DNA from: Caecibacteroides pullorum
GTDB taxonomy: Bacteria > Bacteroidota > Bacteroidia > Bacteroidales > Bacteroidaceae
Assembly: GCF_019239235.1 (NCBI RefSeq)
Contig: NZ_JAAZTS010000022.1
Span: 1-54,011, forward strand
DNA length: 54,011 nucleotides
Direction of reading: 5' to 3'
Shown here: positions 22,412 to 31,398 of the stretch, one piece after another
How the letters are laid out: each line of letters starts with the position of its first letter
Numbering within the stretch: the stretch's first letter is position 1
Program-made: the position numbers and the translations under genes
Notes under the pieces: model-generated
The model's database searches: none
What the model was told of the DNA's origin: nothing
What the model saw: only the letters and a program-made list of their open reading frames with translations

Positions 22412-24985
22412 TTACAGTGTCATTGCAAGCGTGAACAGTAGTTCACGTCCACGCAGTTTGTAATTATAGCTGTAGGTATTGATAGAATTGTATATCGTAT
22501 AGCTATATGAATCTTGGTTTAACGCGTTTTGCAAGCTCAGATTAAACCTGAAAGCCTTGAACAGCCAGGTTATGTCAAAATCAAGCAGGCCCGTCGTTTT
22601 ACTCTGATTTTCGCTTAGATCCTTTTTCACGATGTCTGATGAAGCGGACAAGATGAGGGAGTGTATCGGTGTGATTTTTAATGAGATTTTATGTACCTGC
22701 GACCAATAACTTCTCTTGATGTCCTCATAGCTCAAGAAAGTTTTGCTTATTTCACCGGAATAATCCAATTCGACATATTTGCAGGGCTGTGAGGTCACTG
22801 TCGGGGAAATGCCGACACTTTGCCAAGAATAGGTTGTGAGCAAGTTGTTCTGCTCTGCCTGCTGCTGTCTCCATATATATAGTCCATTTAATGAAATTTT
22901 TGTCTTGATGGATTCAATTTGTTTGGTAATGCCGAGTTGTGCCGTTGTGTTATGGGTATTGTTGGGCATGTATAGGTAAGTCGACTGAATCAAGTCTGAT
23001 GCTACCTTTTGGGATGTCAGCAGATTGCTGTGCTCACGTTGGTATATGATGTCAGCATTTACAAACCACATGTCCAATGGTATCTTATAGTCATAGTGCA
23101 GGTTTGCCATCAACGATTGATTGTCCTGCAGAATGCCGGAACTGATTTTTTGAGTTGTGTTGTCCGTCTGCACCGGGGATGTCAGGAAGTCCAGGATGTC
23201 CCCAAAGTTTCGTGTATAGGCCACTTGCGTCCTGAATGTAGAACGGCTGCTGAATTTATAGTTGAAATAAATTCCTGGGCATACGGAAAAGAAGCTGAAT
23301 TTATCTTTTTCATTCTGTATGTGGTTTCTGTTGTAGATGTAATCCATCCGCACCGGTACGTCGGCCCGAAAGACATATATGCGTTTCGGATGGGTATATT
23401 CATACCGCGGAGCAAAAGCAACGCTCAATTGACCGGCTGTCATATCATTCTTATTGTTTGTATTCTCCCGGTAGGACCGTAAATCTGTTTGCATTTTATC
23501 TGCCGAATAGTTCAGTGACAGTGGAAGATAAAAACGTGAGTTCTTGAAATCATAAATCGCAGACAGGAGATTCTTGGTCTGAAAGCTCAAGCTGTTTGCA
23601 CTTTGATGAATGTCGTTTCCTTCGTTTGTGACAGTCAGCCTGACTTGTGGCGTGTTGAATAACAGTACGGATGATGACAGTCTCCAGCGCAGTTTCTTCC
23701 TGCGCCAGCTATATGAAAAATTATTTCCAATATAGTAGTCACGCATGGACTGTTGCTGCATAAGTGCCTGGCCGTTTTCCGTAGTCGGCAAGTCGTTGCG
23801 TAGGAACGTGGCCTTGCCAAATAGAGAATTATTAAGATAGCTTGTCGGCGCATTGTTTTTATAAACGATGGAGAAACTGGGGGCATGACTGGCGGACAGC
23901 GAATTTATACCTTGGTCGATGATTATATTCTCATCTCCGTCATAAAAGTTGCGTTGGATGTCATAATCATATTGGCTTTTGGAATAGCTGTAATCGACGT
24001 TTCCCCGTAAGGTAGCTGTTTCTGTTATTTTTTGGATAAAATTGACTGAAAACATGCGTTCGGCAGGTGAGGCATACCGGTCTTGGTCCAGCGGTGGAGT
24101 GGAAGTCGATAGATTGCCCATCAGTTTTTCAGCCTTGGACTCTTCTTCGATTCCCCCGAAAAGGGAAGCCGCTTCATCTGAAGTGAATGAATGTACGTTT
24201 CCGATTTTTAATGTGGCAATGGTCTGGAACTTGGGCTTGAAAAGCATGCCGGCCCCGCTTGCCTGATATAGCCAGTCGTCACCATACCCGACAGAGCCTT
24301 CATACGTTCCAATGGGTTTAAAACGTGCGTTGTTGTTCATGTGGATGTTTATGGCCACGTTATCTGAAAAAATATCCTTATTCATGTTTACGGCCTGATG
24401 GTTGTTTAGCACCTGAACCGAATTTACATACGAGGCAGGTATATTGGTGGTCGCTATGTTATATTTTCCGCCAAGCAAATCCAGACCGTCAATGTAAAAG
24501 TTTGAGATGTCTTTCCCCAGGTACTTGATGTTGCCTGATTTTTCCACGTCGATGCCCGGAAGTTTTTTCAGGGCGTCTTTCAATGTATAGTCACTTTGGG
24601 TGGTGTATGCAGAAAGATGAAAGGACAAGGTATCGCCGCGCTGGTAGATGGCCGGGGCCTTTACGACCACTTCTTTCAATTCCGTCGCTTTTTCTTTCAT
24701 GGTAATGTTGCAGGTCTGGGACATATTCAAAATTTCGTTTTCCACAGATTCATATCCCATCGACTCGGCAATCAGCTTGACCTTTTTTGAACCTGTATGA
24801 AAGGCAACATTAAAATGTCCCTTGTCAGAAATTGCATAGGCAATGACGGTGCTGTCCGCAGAAATTTTGATGATCGCACCGTCGATGCCTGCGCCGGAAA
24901 CATCTCTAAGCATTCCCTCTACCCGGCTTTGAGAAAAAGCGATGCCTGTAATAACGCAAAATAATATACTGAATAATAAACGCAT
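22412..24985 (-). CDS. Outer-membrane beta-barrel protein with carboxypeptidase-like regulatory domain
   Basis: An 857-residue TonB-dependent-receptor-like protein. A signal peptide (LLFSILFCVITGIAFSQ) is followed by a carboxypeptidase regulatory-like beta-sandwich (about residues 22-100), a plug-like domain (LKDALKKLPGIDVEKSGNI, FYIDGLDLLGGKYN) and a C-terminal barrel with many alternating aromatic strands. It lies 10 bases after the GLPGLI gene in the same direction, and both are divergent from a two-component system. There is no SusD partner, so polysaccharide uptake is unlikely. ATG 24985 was chosen because the upstream start is TTG. Peptide, metal or envelope-stress roles are all possible. 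Confidence 0.85.
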   Translation of the reverse strand: MRLLFSILFCVITGIAFSQSRVEGMLRDVSGAGIDGAIIKISADSTVIAYAISDKGHFNVAFHTGSKKVKLIAESMGYESVENEILNMSQTCNITMKEKATELKEVVVKAPAIYQRGDTLSFHLSAYTTQSDYTLKDALKKLPGIDVEKSGNIKYLGKDISNFYIDGLDLLGGKYNIATTNIPASYVNSVQVLNNHQAVNMNKDIFSDNVAINIHMNNNARFKPIGTYEGSVGYGDDWLYQASGAGMLFKPKFQTIATLKIGNVHSFTSDEAASLFGGIEEESKAEKLMGNLSTSTPPLDQDRYASPAERMFSVNFIQKITETATLRGNVDYSYSKSQYDYDIQRNFYDGDENIIIDQGINSLSASHAPSFSIVYKNNAPTSYLNNSLFGKATFLRNDLPTTENGQALMQQQSMRDYYIGNNFSYSWRRKKLRWRLSSSVLLFNTPQVRLTVTNEGNDIHQSANSLSFQTKNLLSAIYDFKNSRFYLPLSLNYSADKMQTDLRSYRENTNNKNDMTAGQLSVAFAPRYEYTHPKRIYVFRADVPVRMDYIYNRNHIQNEKDKFSFFSVCPGIYFNYKFSSRSTFRTQVAYTRNFGDILDFLTSPVQTDNTTQKISSGILQDNQSLMANLHYDYKIPLDMWFVNADIIYQREHSNLLTSQKVASDLIQSTYLYMPNNTHNTTAQLGITKQIESIKTKISLNGLYIWRQQQAEQNNLLTTYSWQSVGISPTVTSQPCKYVELDYSGEISKTFLSYEDIKRSYWSQVHKISLKITPIHSLILSASSDIVKKDLSENQSKTTGLLDFDITWLFKAFRFNLSLQNALNQDSYSYTIYNSINTYSYNYKLRGRELLFTLAMTL

Positions 24986-24995
24986 AGTCAAATTT

Positions 24996-25826
24996 TCATT
25001 CTAATTCCAAGGGAGTGTAACCATTGGGGCGAATCCGCAACTGAACACCGTTGATAAGGATGGAGCTTTTCCCTTCTTCATCCTTTTGCACCGTCATATC
25101 ACTGATGGATTCCAGTGGAATGTTTGTCATGGGGTCCTCTTCAAATTTGTTCTTGCTTTTGATAAACTTGTCTCTTTCTACGGTCACGATGTTGGGTATA
25201 TCCGGCAAAGCTATTGGCAATGTGCCCTTGCGGAAAGTGATGGCTTCAAAACGGTGTATGTTCTCCGTATCATGAGCCAGCATTACGAGGCCGGGAAGAC
25301 CGCAAAATTTCCAAGGACCGTAAGTGGTCGGTATTTCCGGTGCGTACCATACGACCCATTTCCTTCCACCGTATTCACCCGTTGCTTTTTTGCAAACGTA
25401 ACCACAGACGGTATCGGTTTCATTGCCTAAGCTCCACTGTATCGGGCGAAGTTTTTCCTTGTACATATAATAGTCCGGCGGTATTACACTGTAAACAGAC
25501 ATTTCCCCTTGCGGATGGTTCTGTAATACCGTCTGGTCGAAAAACAAACTGTTTTTTATTTCCTGCATCTGGTATTTTTTTATATCCTCGTCGGAAGCAT
25601 GGGGGCTGGCGTTGACAGAATCGGACTGGAATGCCGTGTAATCCATAAAGCAGGAGCAATCACGTCCTATCTGTAAAATAGTCGTATAGGTATCCGTAAT
25701 GGATTTTGAATTTGTCACCCGATATTCGTAAAGACATTCATAATCTGTCGGGAACGTGTCGTTTTGTTGTGCGGACAATGACAAGGAAAGTCCCAGACCT
25801 GCACTGAGAATTAGAAAATGTTTCAT
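24996..25826 (-). CDS. GLPGLI family protein
   Basis: A 276-residue secreted protein with an N-terminal signal peptide (MKHFLILSAGLGLSLSLSAQ). It carries the diagnostic motif KFCGLPGLVM at about residue 177, preceded by the conserved GRKWVVWYAPEIP and GPWKF segments. GLPGLI proteins are found only in Bacteroidetes and have no established biochemical role; they often sit next to an outer-membrane barrel protein, as here. Two Cys pairs (DCSC and CGYVC) may form disulfides or bind metal. ATG 25826 is used because the in-frame upstream start is TTG. A -7-like TACCTTTG lies at 25923-25916 on the minus strand. Confidence 0.85.
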   Translation of the reverse strand: MKHFLILSAGLGLSLSLSAQQNDTFPTDYECLYEYRVTNSKSITDTYTTILQIGRDCSCFMDYTAFQSDSVNASPHASDEDIKKYQMQEIKNSLFFDQTVLQNHPQGEMSVYSVIPPDYYMYKEKLRPIQWSLGNETDTVCGYVCKKATGEYGGRKWVVWYAPEIPTTYGPWKFCGLPGLVMLAHDTENIHRFEAITFRKGTLPIALPDIPNIVTVERDKFIKSKNKFEEDPMTNIPLESISDMTVQKDEEGKSSILINGVQLRIRPNGYTPLELE

Positions 25827-26054
25827 ATACAATAAGTTTTATGGAGTTAATATCTGTTTATGGTTATTTATATTGAATGTATTTTCATCAGAATATTCGC
25901 ATTGCTATTTTTGTGCAAAGGTATCGGGGCTGTGACAGACTGGGAAAAATAATCATTATCCTATTCTTATGGAATTATTATTAAATTATTATAGCCGATC
26001 AATATTGCCCCGGCCATGCTGTCCATTCTATTCAAATTGCCATATATTTGCATC

Positions 26055-27497
26055 ATGGAAAAAAGAATCAAAATACTGAATTACCTGACAGTCATTGTCA
26101 TCGTGTTATTTGCCATCGTGCAGGGCAAATGGCTTTATTCCCGATACAAGTACACGGTACAAACCTGTGCGGATACACTTTACAGCCGTGTATTTGAATC
26201 CGTTGATGAATACAACAGGGTGCGTCAGAGTGCGGTCAACAACGAAATTGCCGTTGAATATACGACCAGACGGTTTGTAAGAGGAGATACTGAGATGTTT
26301 TTGTTTGATATCTATACGGCAGATATGCGCCGGTGTCCGGCAATTGATTCACTTTCGGCTGATTTGTTTTCCCGGATATATGAAACGCAACACCCTGACT
26401 GGCTGGATAGAGAAGTGCAAGTGATTGTTGTCAAACAGGATCGGAAAGAGTCGGAGGTGCTTGATGCGATAGAACGCAGCTGTCTGAACAGACGGTTCCC
26501 TTTTTCAGCTGAGAAACTCGATACGGTGATGCGGTCCAACGATATCAGGCTCGATACCATTTTCACCGAGACGGCAGATTCGATAGTCTGGGAATCTTCC
26601 CGTACGGAATGGGGTTCGCTGTTCCATCCTGTACTCTCCATAACCTATCCCTACGACATTCTGGGTAAGAAGCTGGTACGAATGGATTGCCAGATTGCAT
26701 TGCCGCTGATTATAAGAGGAATGTCGGATATTCTGTTCTTTTCATTCGCCTTATCTGTTTTATTGGTTGTTTGCCTTGTTGCACAAATTGCCACGATCCG
26801 CAAACAGCGTAAAATAGAAAATCTCCGGTCAGACTTTATACAAACCATGATTCACGAGCTGAAACGTCCGATTGCAACGCTCAAGATGTGTGTCTCCTAT
26901 ATGGGCAATGAACGGCTTATGAAAGACATTGCGGGCCGGCAAATGGTCGTTGCAGATTCCCATACGGCATTGGATAGCCTGTCTGCTTTGTTTTCCAAAC
27001 TGAGAGATTTGACTTTCAGCAAGTCAACCGAGATACCGCTTCATCTTTCAGCGTTCAGTCTGCACGATTTGTTAGATGCGTGTATCCATAAACTGAATGT
27101 ACCAGGCGACAAGCATGTTCGTATCCTTGTTCTTCCTCACGAGGATATGATTGTCACTGCTGACAGGATGCACATGATTAACATTATCGACAATCTGCTG
27201 GAGAATGCAGTAAAATATTCGCGCGAAAGGGTTGAAATCGAAATAGATTACCGGAAATGTGACAATGACCACGTCCGTATCTCAGTTAAAGACAATGGAT
27301 TGGGCATTCCCAAATCGGAACAAGGACATGTTTTTGAAAAATTTTATCGTGGGCGGATTGGCGTTGAAAAAGATATAGCAGGCATGGGGCTCGGACTGGC
27401 TTATGTCCGCATGCTTGTTGAAGCGCACCGGGGTAATATACGCATGGAAAGTGAGCTGAATCATGGAAGTACTTTTATTATAGAGTTACCACAATGA
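26055..27497 (+). CDS. Sensor histidine kinase
   Basis: A 480-residue inner-membrane kinase. Helix 1 (about residues 9-25) and helix 2 (about 224-248) bracket a periplasmic sensor of roughly 200 residues with no recognised domain. The cytoplasmic part has the H-box MIHELKRPI (His267), the N-box NIIDNLLENAVKYS, G1 (DNGLGIP), F-box (EKFYRG) and G2 (GMGLGLAYV). It overlaps the response-regulator gene by four bases (ATGA). Because it is divergent from the GLPGLI/outer-membrane pair, it probably senses an envelope condition and controls that pair. ATG 26055 was chosen since the upstream in-frame start adds a non-family hydrophobic stretch. Confidence 0.92.
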   Translation: MEKRIKILNYLTVIVIVLFAIVQGKWLYSRYKYTVQTCADTLYSRVFESVDEYNRVRQSAVNNEIAVEYTTRRFVRGDTEMFLFDIYTADMRRCPAIDSLSADLFSRIYETQHPDWLDREVQVIVVKQDRKESEVLDAIERSCLNRRFPFSAEKLDTVMRSNDIRLDTIFTETADSIVWESSRTEWGSLFHPVLSITYPYDILGKKLVRMDCQIALPLIIRGMSDILFFSFALSVLLVVCLVAQIATIRKQRKIENLRSDFIQTMIHELKRPIATLKMCVSYMGNERLMKDIAGRQMVVADSHTALDSLSALFSKLRDLTFSKSTEIPLHLSAFSLHDLLDACIHKLNVPGDKHVRILVLPHEDMIVTADRMHMINIIDNLLENAVKYSRERVEIEIDYRKCDNDHVRISVKDNGLGIPKSEQGHVFEKFYRGRIGVEKDIAGMGLGLAYVRMLVEAHRGNIRMESELNHGSTFIIELPQ

Positions 27498-28177
27498 ATA
27501 AAAATGAAATACATATTTTGCTGGTCGATGATGACAGGCAGAATTCATTGCTTTTGATACGTTTCCTGGAGCTCGAAGGATACTCGGTAACCTACGCTTC
27601 CGATGGGGCTGCGGCATGGGAAATGTATAACCGGCAACATCCCGACTTGATATTGCTGGATGTGAACATGCCTGTAATGAACGGATTCGAACTTGCACAG
27701 AAAATCCGTGAAACGGATAGTGAGGTATTCCTGTTTTTCCTGACTGACCGTACGGAAAAGGCAGACCGGTTGAAGGGCTTCCACTTGAAAGGCAATGACT
27801 ATATTCCCAAACCGTTTTATCCCGAAGAGCTGATTGCGAGAATTGACGAACGGTTTGAAAACAGGAAAGTTGATGTTCAATGCCGCTATATGATTGGAAA
27901 AACATTATTTGACAGCCAGAATTCAACAGTCACATACGATGGGATCACCCGTAATCTATCGGCGCGTCAGACGGATATTTTGGTCCTGTTGTCACGAAGT
28001 GCCGGCATACTGGTGACGCGGGATGAAATTCTGAATCAGGTATGGGGCGACATCAGCTATACTAATTCCATGTCTTTGAATGTACAGATTACTTATTTAC
28101 GACACATTCTTGCTCCTGATAATACCATAAATATTGTTTCTGTTAAGAAAAAGGGTTATATCCTTCAGATACCATGA
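27494..28177 (+). CDS. OmpR/PhoB-type response regulator
   Basis: A 227-residue regulator with a receiver domain (LLVDDDRQNS acidic pocket, phospho-acceptor in LLDVNMPVMNGFEL near residue 54, FLTDRTEKADRLKG, and Lys in DYIPKPF) and a C-terminal winged-helix DNA-binding domain (LSARQTDILVLLSRSAG, TRDEILNQVWGD, LNVQITYLRHIL, KKKGYIL). It is similar in style to Bacteroides RprY but differs enough that the name is not applied. The start overlaps the kinase stop by ATGA. It is the likely regulator of the divergent GLPGLI/outer-membrane genes. Confidence 0.93.
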   Translation: MNKNEIHILLVDDDRQNSLLLIRFLELEGYSVTYASDGAAAWEMYNRQHPDLILLDVNMPVMNGFELAQKIRETDSEVFLFFLTDRTEKADRLKGFHLKGNDYIPKPFYPEELIARIDERFENRKVDVQCRYMIGKTLFDSQNSTVTYDGITRNLSARQTDILVLLSRSAGILVTRDEILNQVWGDISYTNSMSLNVQITYLRHILAPDNTINIVSVKKKGYILQIP

Positions 28178-28613
28178 CAAACTGAAAACAGAAGTCTCCT
28201 GGCATTGAACTCCATTTATAAAGCCAGTATTCAAGCGAGAAATGTATAGAATTTGTTTGTAAATGATTCTGACTTCCATTTGCAGATACCCGAATCGTCG
28301 GTGATTTCCTGGCTGAAGCAGGAAAAACCTCTTCCACCATGAGTATACGACTGATCCTACATGAGTCGTATACTCATCCTACATCAGTCGTATACTCATG
28401 GTAGATGCTTTCAGGATGCTTGCATGACGGGTAAAGCCGAAAAGGAGCGGGCAGGGGAGTCCTGCTGAATTTGTCCGCAGATATGAATGAAAATCCGACT
28501 TTTTCTTTTCCCGTCTCCCTAATTATTGTATTTTTGCGTTTGCGGAACGGCGGCCCATGCAAGGGTGCCGTTCTGCAGACCATATCCTAATCCTTATAGA
28601 TTAACGAAATCGT
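28178..28613. other. Intergenic region, response regulator to amn
   Basis: No coding region is supported in these 436 bases. It contains the repeat structure at 28336-28402 and, near its end, a probable -7 box TATTTTTG (28529-28536) for amn. No terminator with a clear T tract was seen after the response regulator. Confidence 0.6.
28336..28402. repeat. Family E tandem and inverted repeat around GAGTATACGACT
   Basis: ACCATGAGTATACGACTGAT (28336-28355) is a perfect 20-base inverted partner of 28383-28402. Between and overlapping them are two direct 22-base repeats (28356-28377 and 28378-28399) that differ at one base and each contain AGTCGTATACTCAT. The 22-base period is close to two helical turns. 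Confidence 0.85.
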
Positions 28614-29390
28614 ATGAAAACTAAAGAAGAAATTGTAGCCAACTGGTTGCCACGTTACACCAAACGCCCGCTGGAAGACTTCGGCGAATACATCCTGCTG
28701 ACCAACTTCAACAAGTATGTGGAGCTGTTTGCCGGGAAGTTCAATGTGCCCATCCTGGGACGTGACGCCAACATGATATCGGCCAGTGCCGAGGGCATCA
28801 CCATCATCAATTTCGGCATGGGCAGCCCCAATGCCGCCATCATCATGGACCTGCTCAGCGCCATTCATCCCAAGGCCTGCCTGTTCTTGGGCAAGTGTGG
28901 AGGTATCGACAGGAAAAACAGGCTGGGGGACCTGATTCTTCCCATCGCGGCCATCCGTGGTGAAGGTACCTCGAACGACTACTTCCCGCCCGAAGTGCCT
29001 GCACTGCCGGCCTTCATGCTGCAGCGTGCCGTATCGTCGGCTATCCGCGACCATGCCCGCGATTACTGGACGGGAACTGTCTATACCACCAACCGCCGCA
29101 TCTGGGAGCACGACGACCAGTTCAAGGAATACCTCAAGAAGACACGTGCCATGGCGGTGGACATGGAGACGGCCACCCTCTTCAGCTGCGGCTTTGCCAA
29201 CCACATCCCCACAGGAGCCCTGCTGCTGGTGTCCGACCAGCCCATGATTCCTGAAGGCGTGAAGACCGACAAGAGCGACAACATGGTGACGCAGAACTAC
29301 GTGGCCGAGCATGTGGAAATCGGCATCGAATCGCTCCGCATGATTATCGACGAAAAGAAGACCGTAAAACACCTGAAGTTCGACTGGTAA
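28614..29390 (+). CDS. amn: AMP nucleosidase
   Basis: A 258-residue enzyme that hydrolyses AMP to adenine and ribose 5-phosphate (EC 3.2.2.4), in purine nucleotide balance. It is the short form seen in Bacteroidetes, lacking the N-terminal regulatory domain of the E. coli protein. The nucleoside phosphorylase fold is shown by INFGMGSPNAAIIMDLL, LFLGKCGGID, LPIAAIRGEGTSNDY, the purine-binding MAVDMETATLFS and LLLVSDQPM. It is followed after four bases by holA, a conserved pairing in the phylum as far as I know. Confidence 0.93.
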   Translation: MKTKEEIVANWLPRYTKRPLEDFGEYILLTNFNKYVELFAGKFNVPILGRDANMISASAEGITIINFGMGSPNAAIIMDLLSAIHPKACLFLGKCGGIDRKNRLGDLILPIAAIRGEGTSNDYFPPEVPALPAFMLQRAVSSAIRDHARDYWTGTVYTTNRRIWEHDDQFKEYLKKTRAMAVDMETATLFSCGFANHIPTGALLLVSDQPMIPEGVKTDKSDNMVTQNYVAEHVEIGIESLRMIIDEKKTVKHLKFDW

Positions 29391-29394
29391 GACT

Positions 29395-30420
29395 ATGGCA
29401 AAGCAGGAACTGACGTGCGACGACATTCTGAAGGAACTTCGGGCCAAGCAATACCGCCCCATCTACTATCTGATGGGCGAAGAAGATTACTACATCGACC
29501 TGATAGCCGACTACATCGAGGAGAACGTACTGACCGATGAGGAAAAAGAGTTCAACCAGACGGTGATGTATGGGGGCGATGTAGATAATATAGCGACCGT
29601 CATCAACGCGGCCAAACGCTATCCGATGATGGCCGAACACCAAGTTATCATCGTCAAGGAGGCCCAGGCCGTGCGCGGCATGGAGGAGCTGACTTACTAC
29701 CTGCAAAAGCCGCTGCTGTCCACCATCCTCGTCCTCTGCCACAAGCATGGCGTGCTGGACCGGCGCAAGAAGCTGGCAGGCGAGATAGAAAAGGCAGGAG
29801 GCGTAGTCTTTGAATCAAAGAAAGTGCGCGAAGCCCAGCTGCCTGCCTTCATCAGTTCCTATCTGAAACGCAAGGGGGTGGACATCGAACCGAAGGCCTC
29901 GCAGATGGTAGCCGAATTCGTGGGTACCGACCTGAGCCGCCTGACGGGCGAGCTGGAAAAGTTGGTCATTACGCTGCCAAAAGGTTTGACAAGAGTGACA
30001 CCCGAACAGGTGGAACGGAACATCGGAATCAGCAAGGACTATAACAACTTCGAACTTCGGGCCGCTTTGGTCGAAAAAGATGTGCTGAAAGCCAATCGGA
30101 TAGTAAAATACTTTGAGGAAAATCCGAAAGGAAACCCCATACAGATGACTTTATCTTTACTTTTCAGTTTCTTCTCCAACCTGATGATGGCCTATTATGC
30201 CCCCGAAAAATCGGAGCATGGCATCGCTGCGTTTCTGGATTTGAAGTCGCCTTGGCAGGCTCGCGAATACCTGGCCGCCATGCGCCGCTACAGCGGAGTG
30301 AAGACCTTGCAGATTATCGGCGAGATACGCACGGCCGATGCACAGTCGAAAGGCGTGGAGAACAGTTCGATGAGCGATGGCGATATCCTGCGGGAACTGG
30401 TGTTTAAAATTCTGCATTAA
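29395..30420 (+). CDS. holA: DNA polymerase III subunit delta
   Basis: A 341-residue clamp-loader subunit that opens the sliding clamp. The N-terminal part has YLMGEEDYYIDLIADYIEE, then MMAEHQVIIVKEAQ and the region leading to FESKKVREAQLPAFISSYLK, followed by ASQMVAEFVGTDLSRLTGEL and ALVEKDVLKANRIVKYFEEN, all typical of HolA. It starts four bases after amn and ends before a strong terminator, so the two form one transcript. Confidence 0.93.
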   Translation: MAKQELTCDDILKELRAKQYRPIYYLMGEEDYYIDLIADYIEENVLTDEEKEFNQTVMYGGDVDNIATVINAAKRYPMMAEHQVIIVKEAQAVRGMEELTYYLQKPLLSTILVLCHKHGVLDRRKKLAGEIEKAGGVVFESKKVREAQLPAFISSYLKRKGVDIEPKASQMVAEFVGTDLSRLTGELEKLVITLPKGLTRVTPEQVERNIGISKDYNNFELRAALVEKDVLKANRIVKYFEENPKGNPIQMTLSLLFSFFSNLMMAYYAPEKSEHGIAAFLDLKSPWQAREYLAAMRRYSGVKTLQIIGEIRTADAQSKGVENSSMSDGDILRELVFKILH

Positions 30421-30460
30421 TGGGAGTATAATCCAATCTGTTTTTTCCAGAAAGAAATAT

Positions 30461-30507
30461 GGATGGTATCGGAGCTGTGAACAGACATCCGGATACCATC
30501 CTTTTTT
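30461..30507 (+). terminator. Terminator after amn-holA
   Basis: GGATGGTATC (30461-30470) pairs with GATACCATCC (30492-30501), followed by six T residues. Confidence 0.88.
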
Positions 30508-31130
30508 GTTGCCTTAATTTACAGCTCCAATCCACATCCATTGCCGCATCCTATACGCAAAAAATCCCCTGTTTACCTATGTTTGACTGCCATTTTCTCT
30601 AGAATCTCCCAATTGACGAATGTAAAAATAGGGGTTAATGCGCTATATTACAAACGTTTATATCAAAATAAAACCTCTGAGAATGCGATATTTCCTCCAA
30701 TTAGTCCATTTATACGGAAAAAAAGGCTGGAAATTACAATAATAAAAAGGAAAGAAGAAAATATCCAGCTATCCATATTAATGTACCACCAATCCGCTCA
30801 CATAACCCTCCATTTCATCAAATCTGTCATATCCAAATGGTATATCAGGCTACTGAAATGGACAAAATAGTTGTAAATACAACAAGAAAGATTTTCATAT
30901 GTAATATATCGGTATATTCACCGATGTAATAGCTGCAACTATTATATTACACATATAATATTCACTATTGTTATATATACAAATATATGTATATTTATTG
31001 TGGTAAAGTAGGGGATTACATTCGTACTTTCCCAATGATTAAGCGTAAATATAGAATCTATCAATTAACTATATACCAATAAAATACTATGATTTGATGC
31101 AAATATGCTTTCACAAACACGCCAAAAGGA
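30508..31130. other. AT-rich non-coding stretch
   Basis: About 0.6 kb of very AT-rich DNA without a convincing gene. Small inverted repeats are visible: ATCGGT-atattc-ACCGAT around 30908-30925 and AATAGTTG / CAACTATT around 30866-30942. It may contain an untranslated leader, an RNA or decayed sequence; nothing recognised. One 109-codon frame here lacks family features. Confidence 0.5.
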
Positions 31131-31387
31131 TATTTACTTATGTAAATATAGCCGTAAAGCACAATAGTGTATAATATTATATACTGATTACCAGATAGAT
31201 ATTCAGTTTTGCTAAAGTTTAATACATGCATTGTTTTTACTTATATCAGGTACATAACGAATGTAATAATCGAAAATGGAATATACAGAATACTTTTGTA
31301 AAACCGCCAAATCACATTCTTAAATTTGCTTTTGTGAACTATATTATTTACTTTTGTAACCAATAATAAAAGAAAATACTTTTGTAA
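31131..31387. promoter_or_regulatory. Array of TTAC-N4-GTAA sites upstream of the XRE regulator
   Basis: TATTTAC-TTAT-GTAAATA (31131-31148) is a perfect 7-base-arm palindrome. TTACTTTTGTAA occurs at 31348-31359, TACTTTTGTAA at 31291-31301 and 31377-31387, and a weaker GCTTTTGTGAA at 31328-31338. The last copy ends 12 bases before the ATG and also matches the TAnnTTTG -7 box, so repressor and polymerase would compete. Confidence 0.55.
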
Positions 31388-31398
31388 TATCTACCTGT

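Noticed and set aside
26043..26050. TATATTTG as promoter of the histidine kinase
   Set aside because: It would start transcription almost at the ATG (leaderless) and lacks a -33 box; not listed as a promoter.
30541..30870. 109-codon open frame after the amn-holA terminator
   Set aside because: AT-rich, lysine/isoleucine-rich translation with no motif, no promoter and no conserved start; more likely chance.
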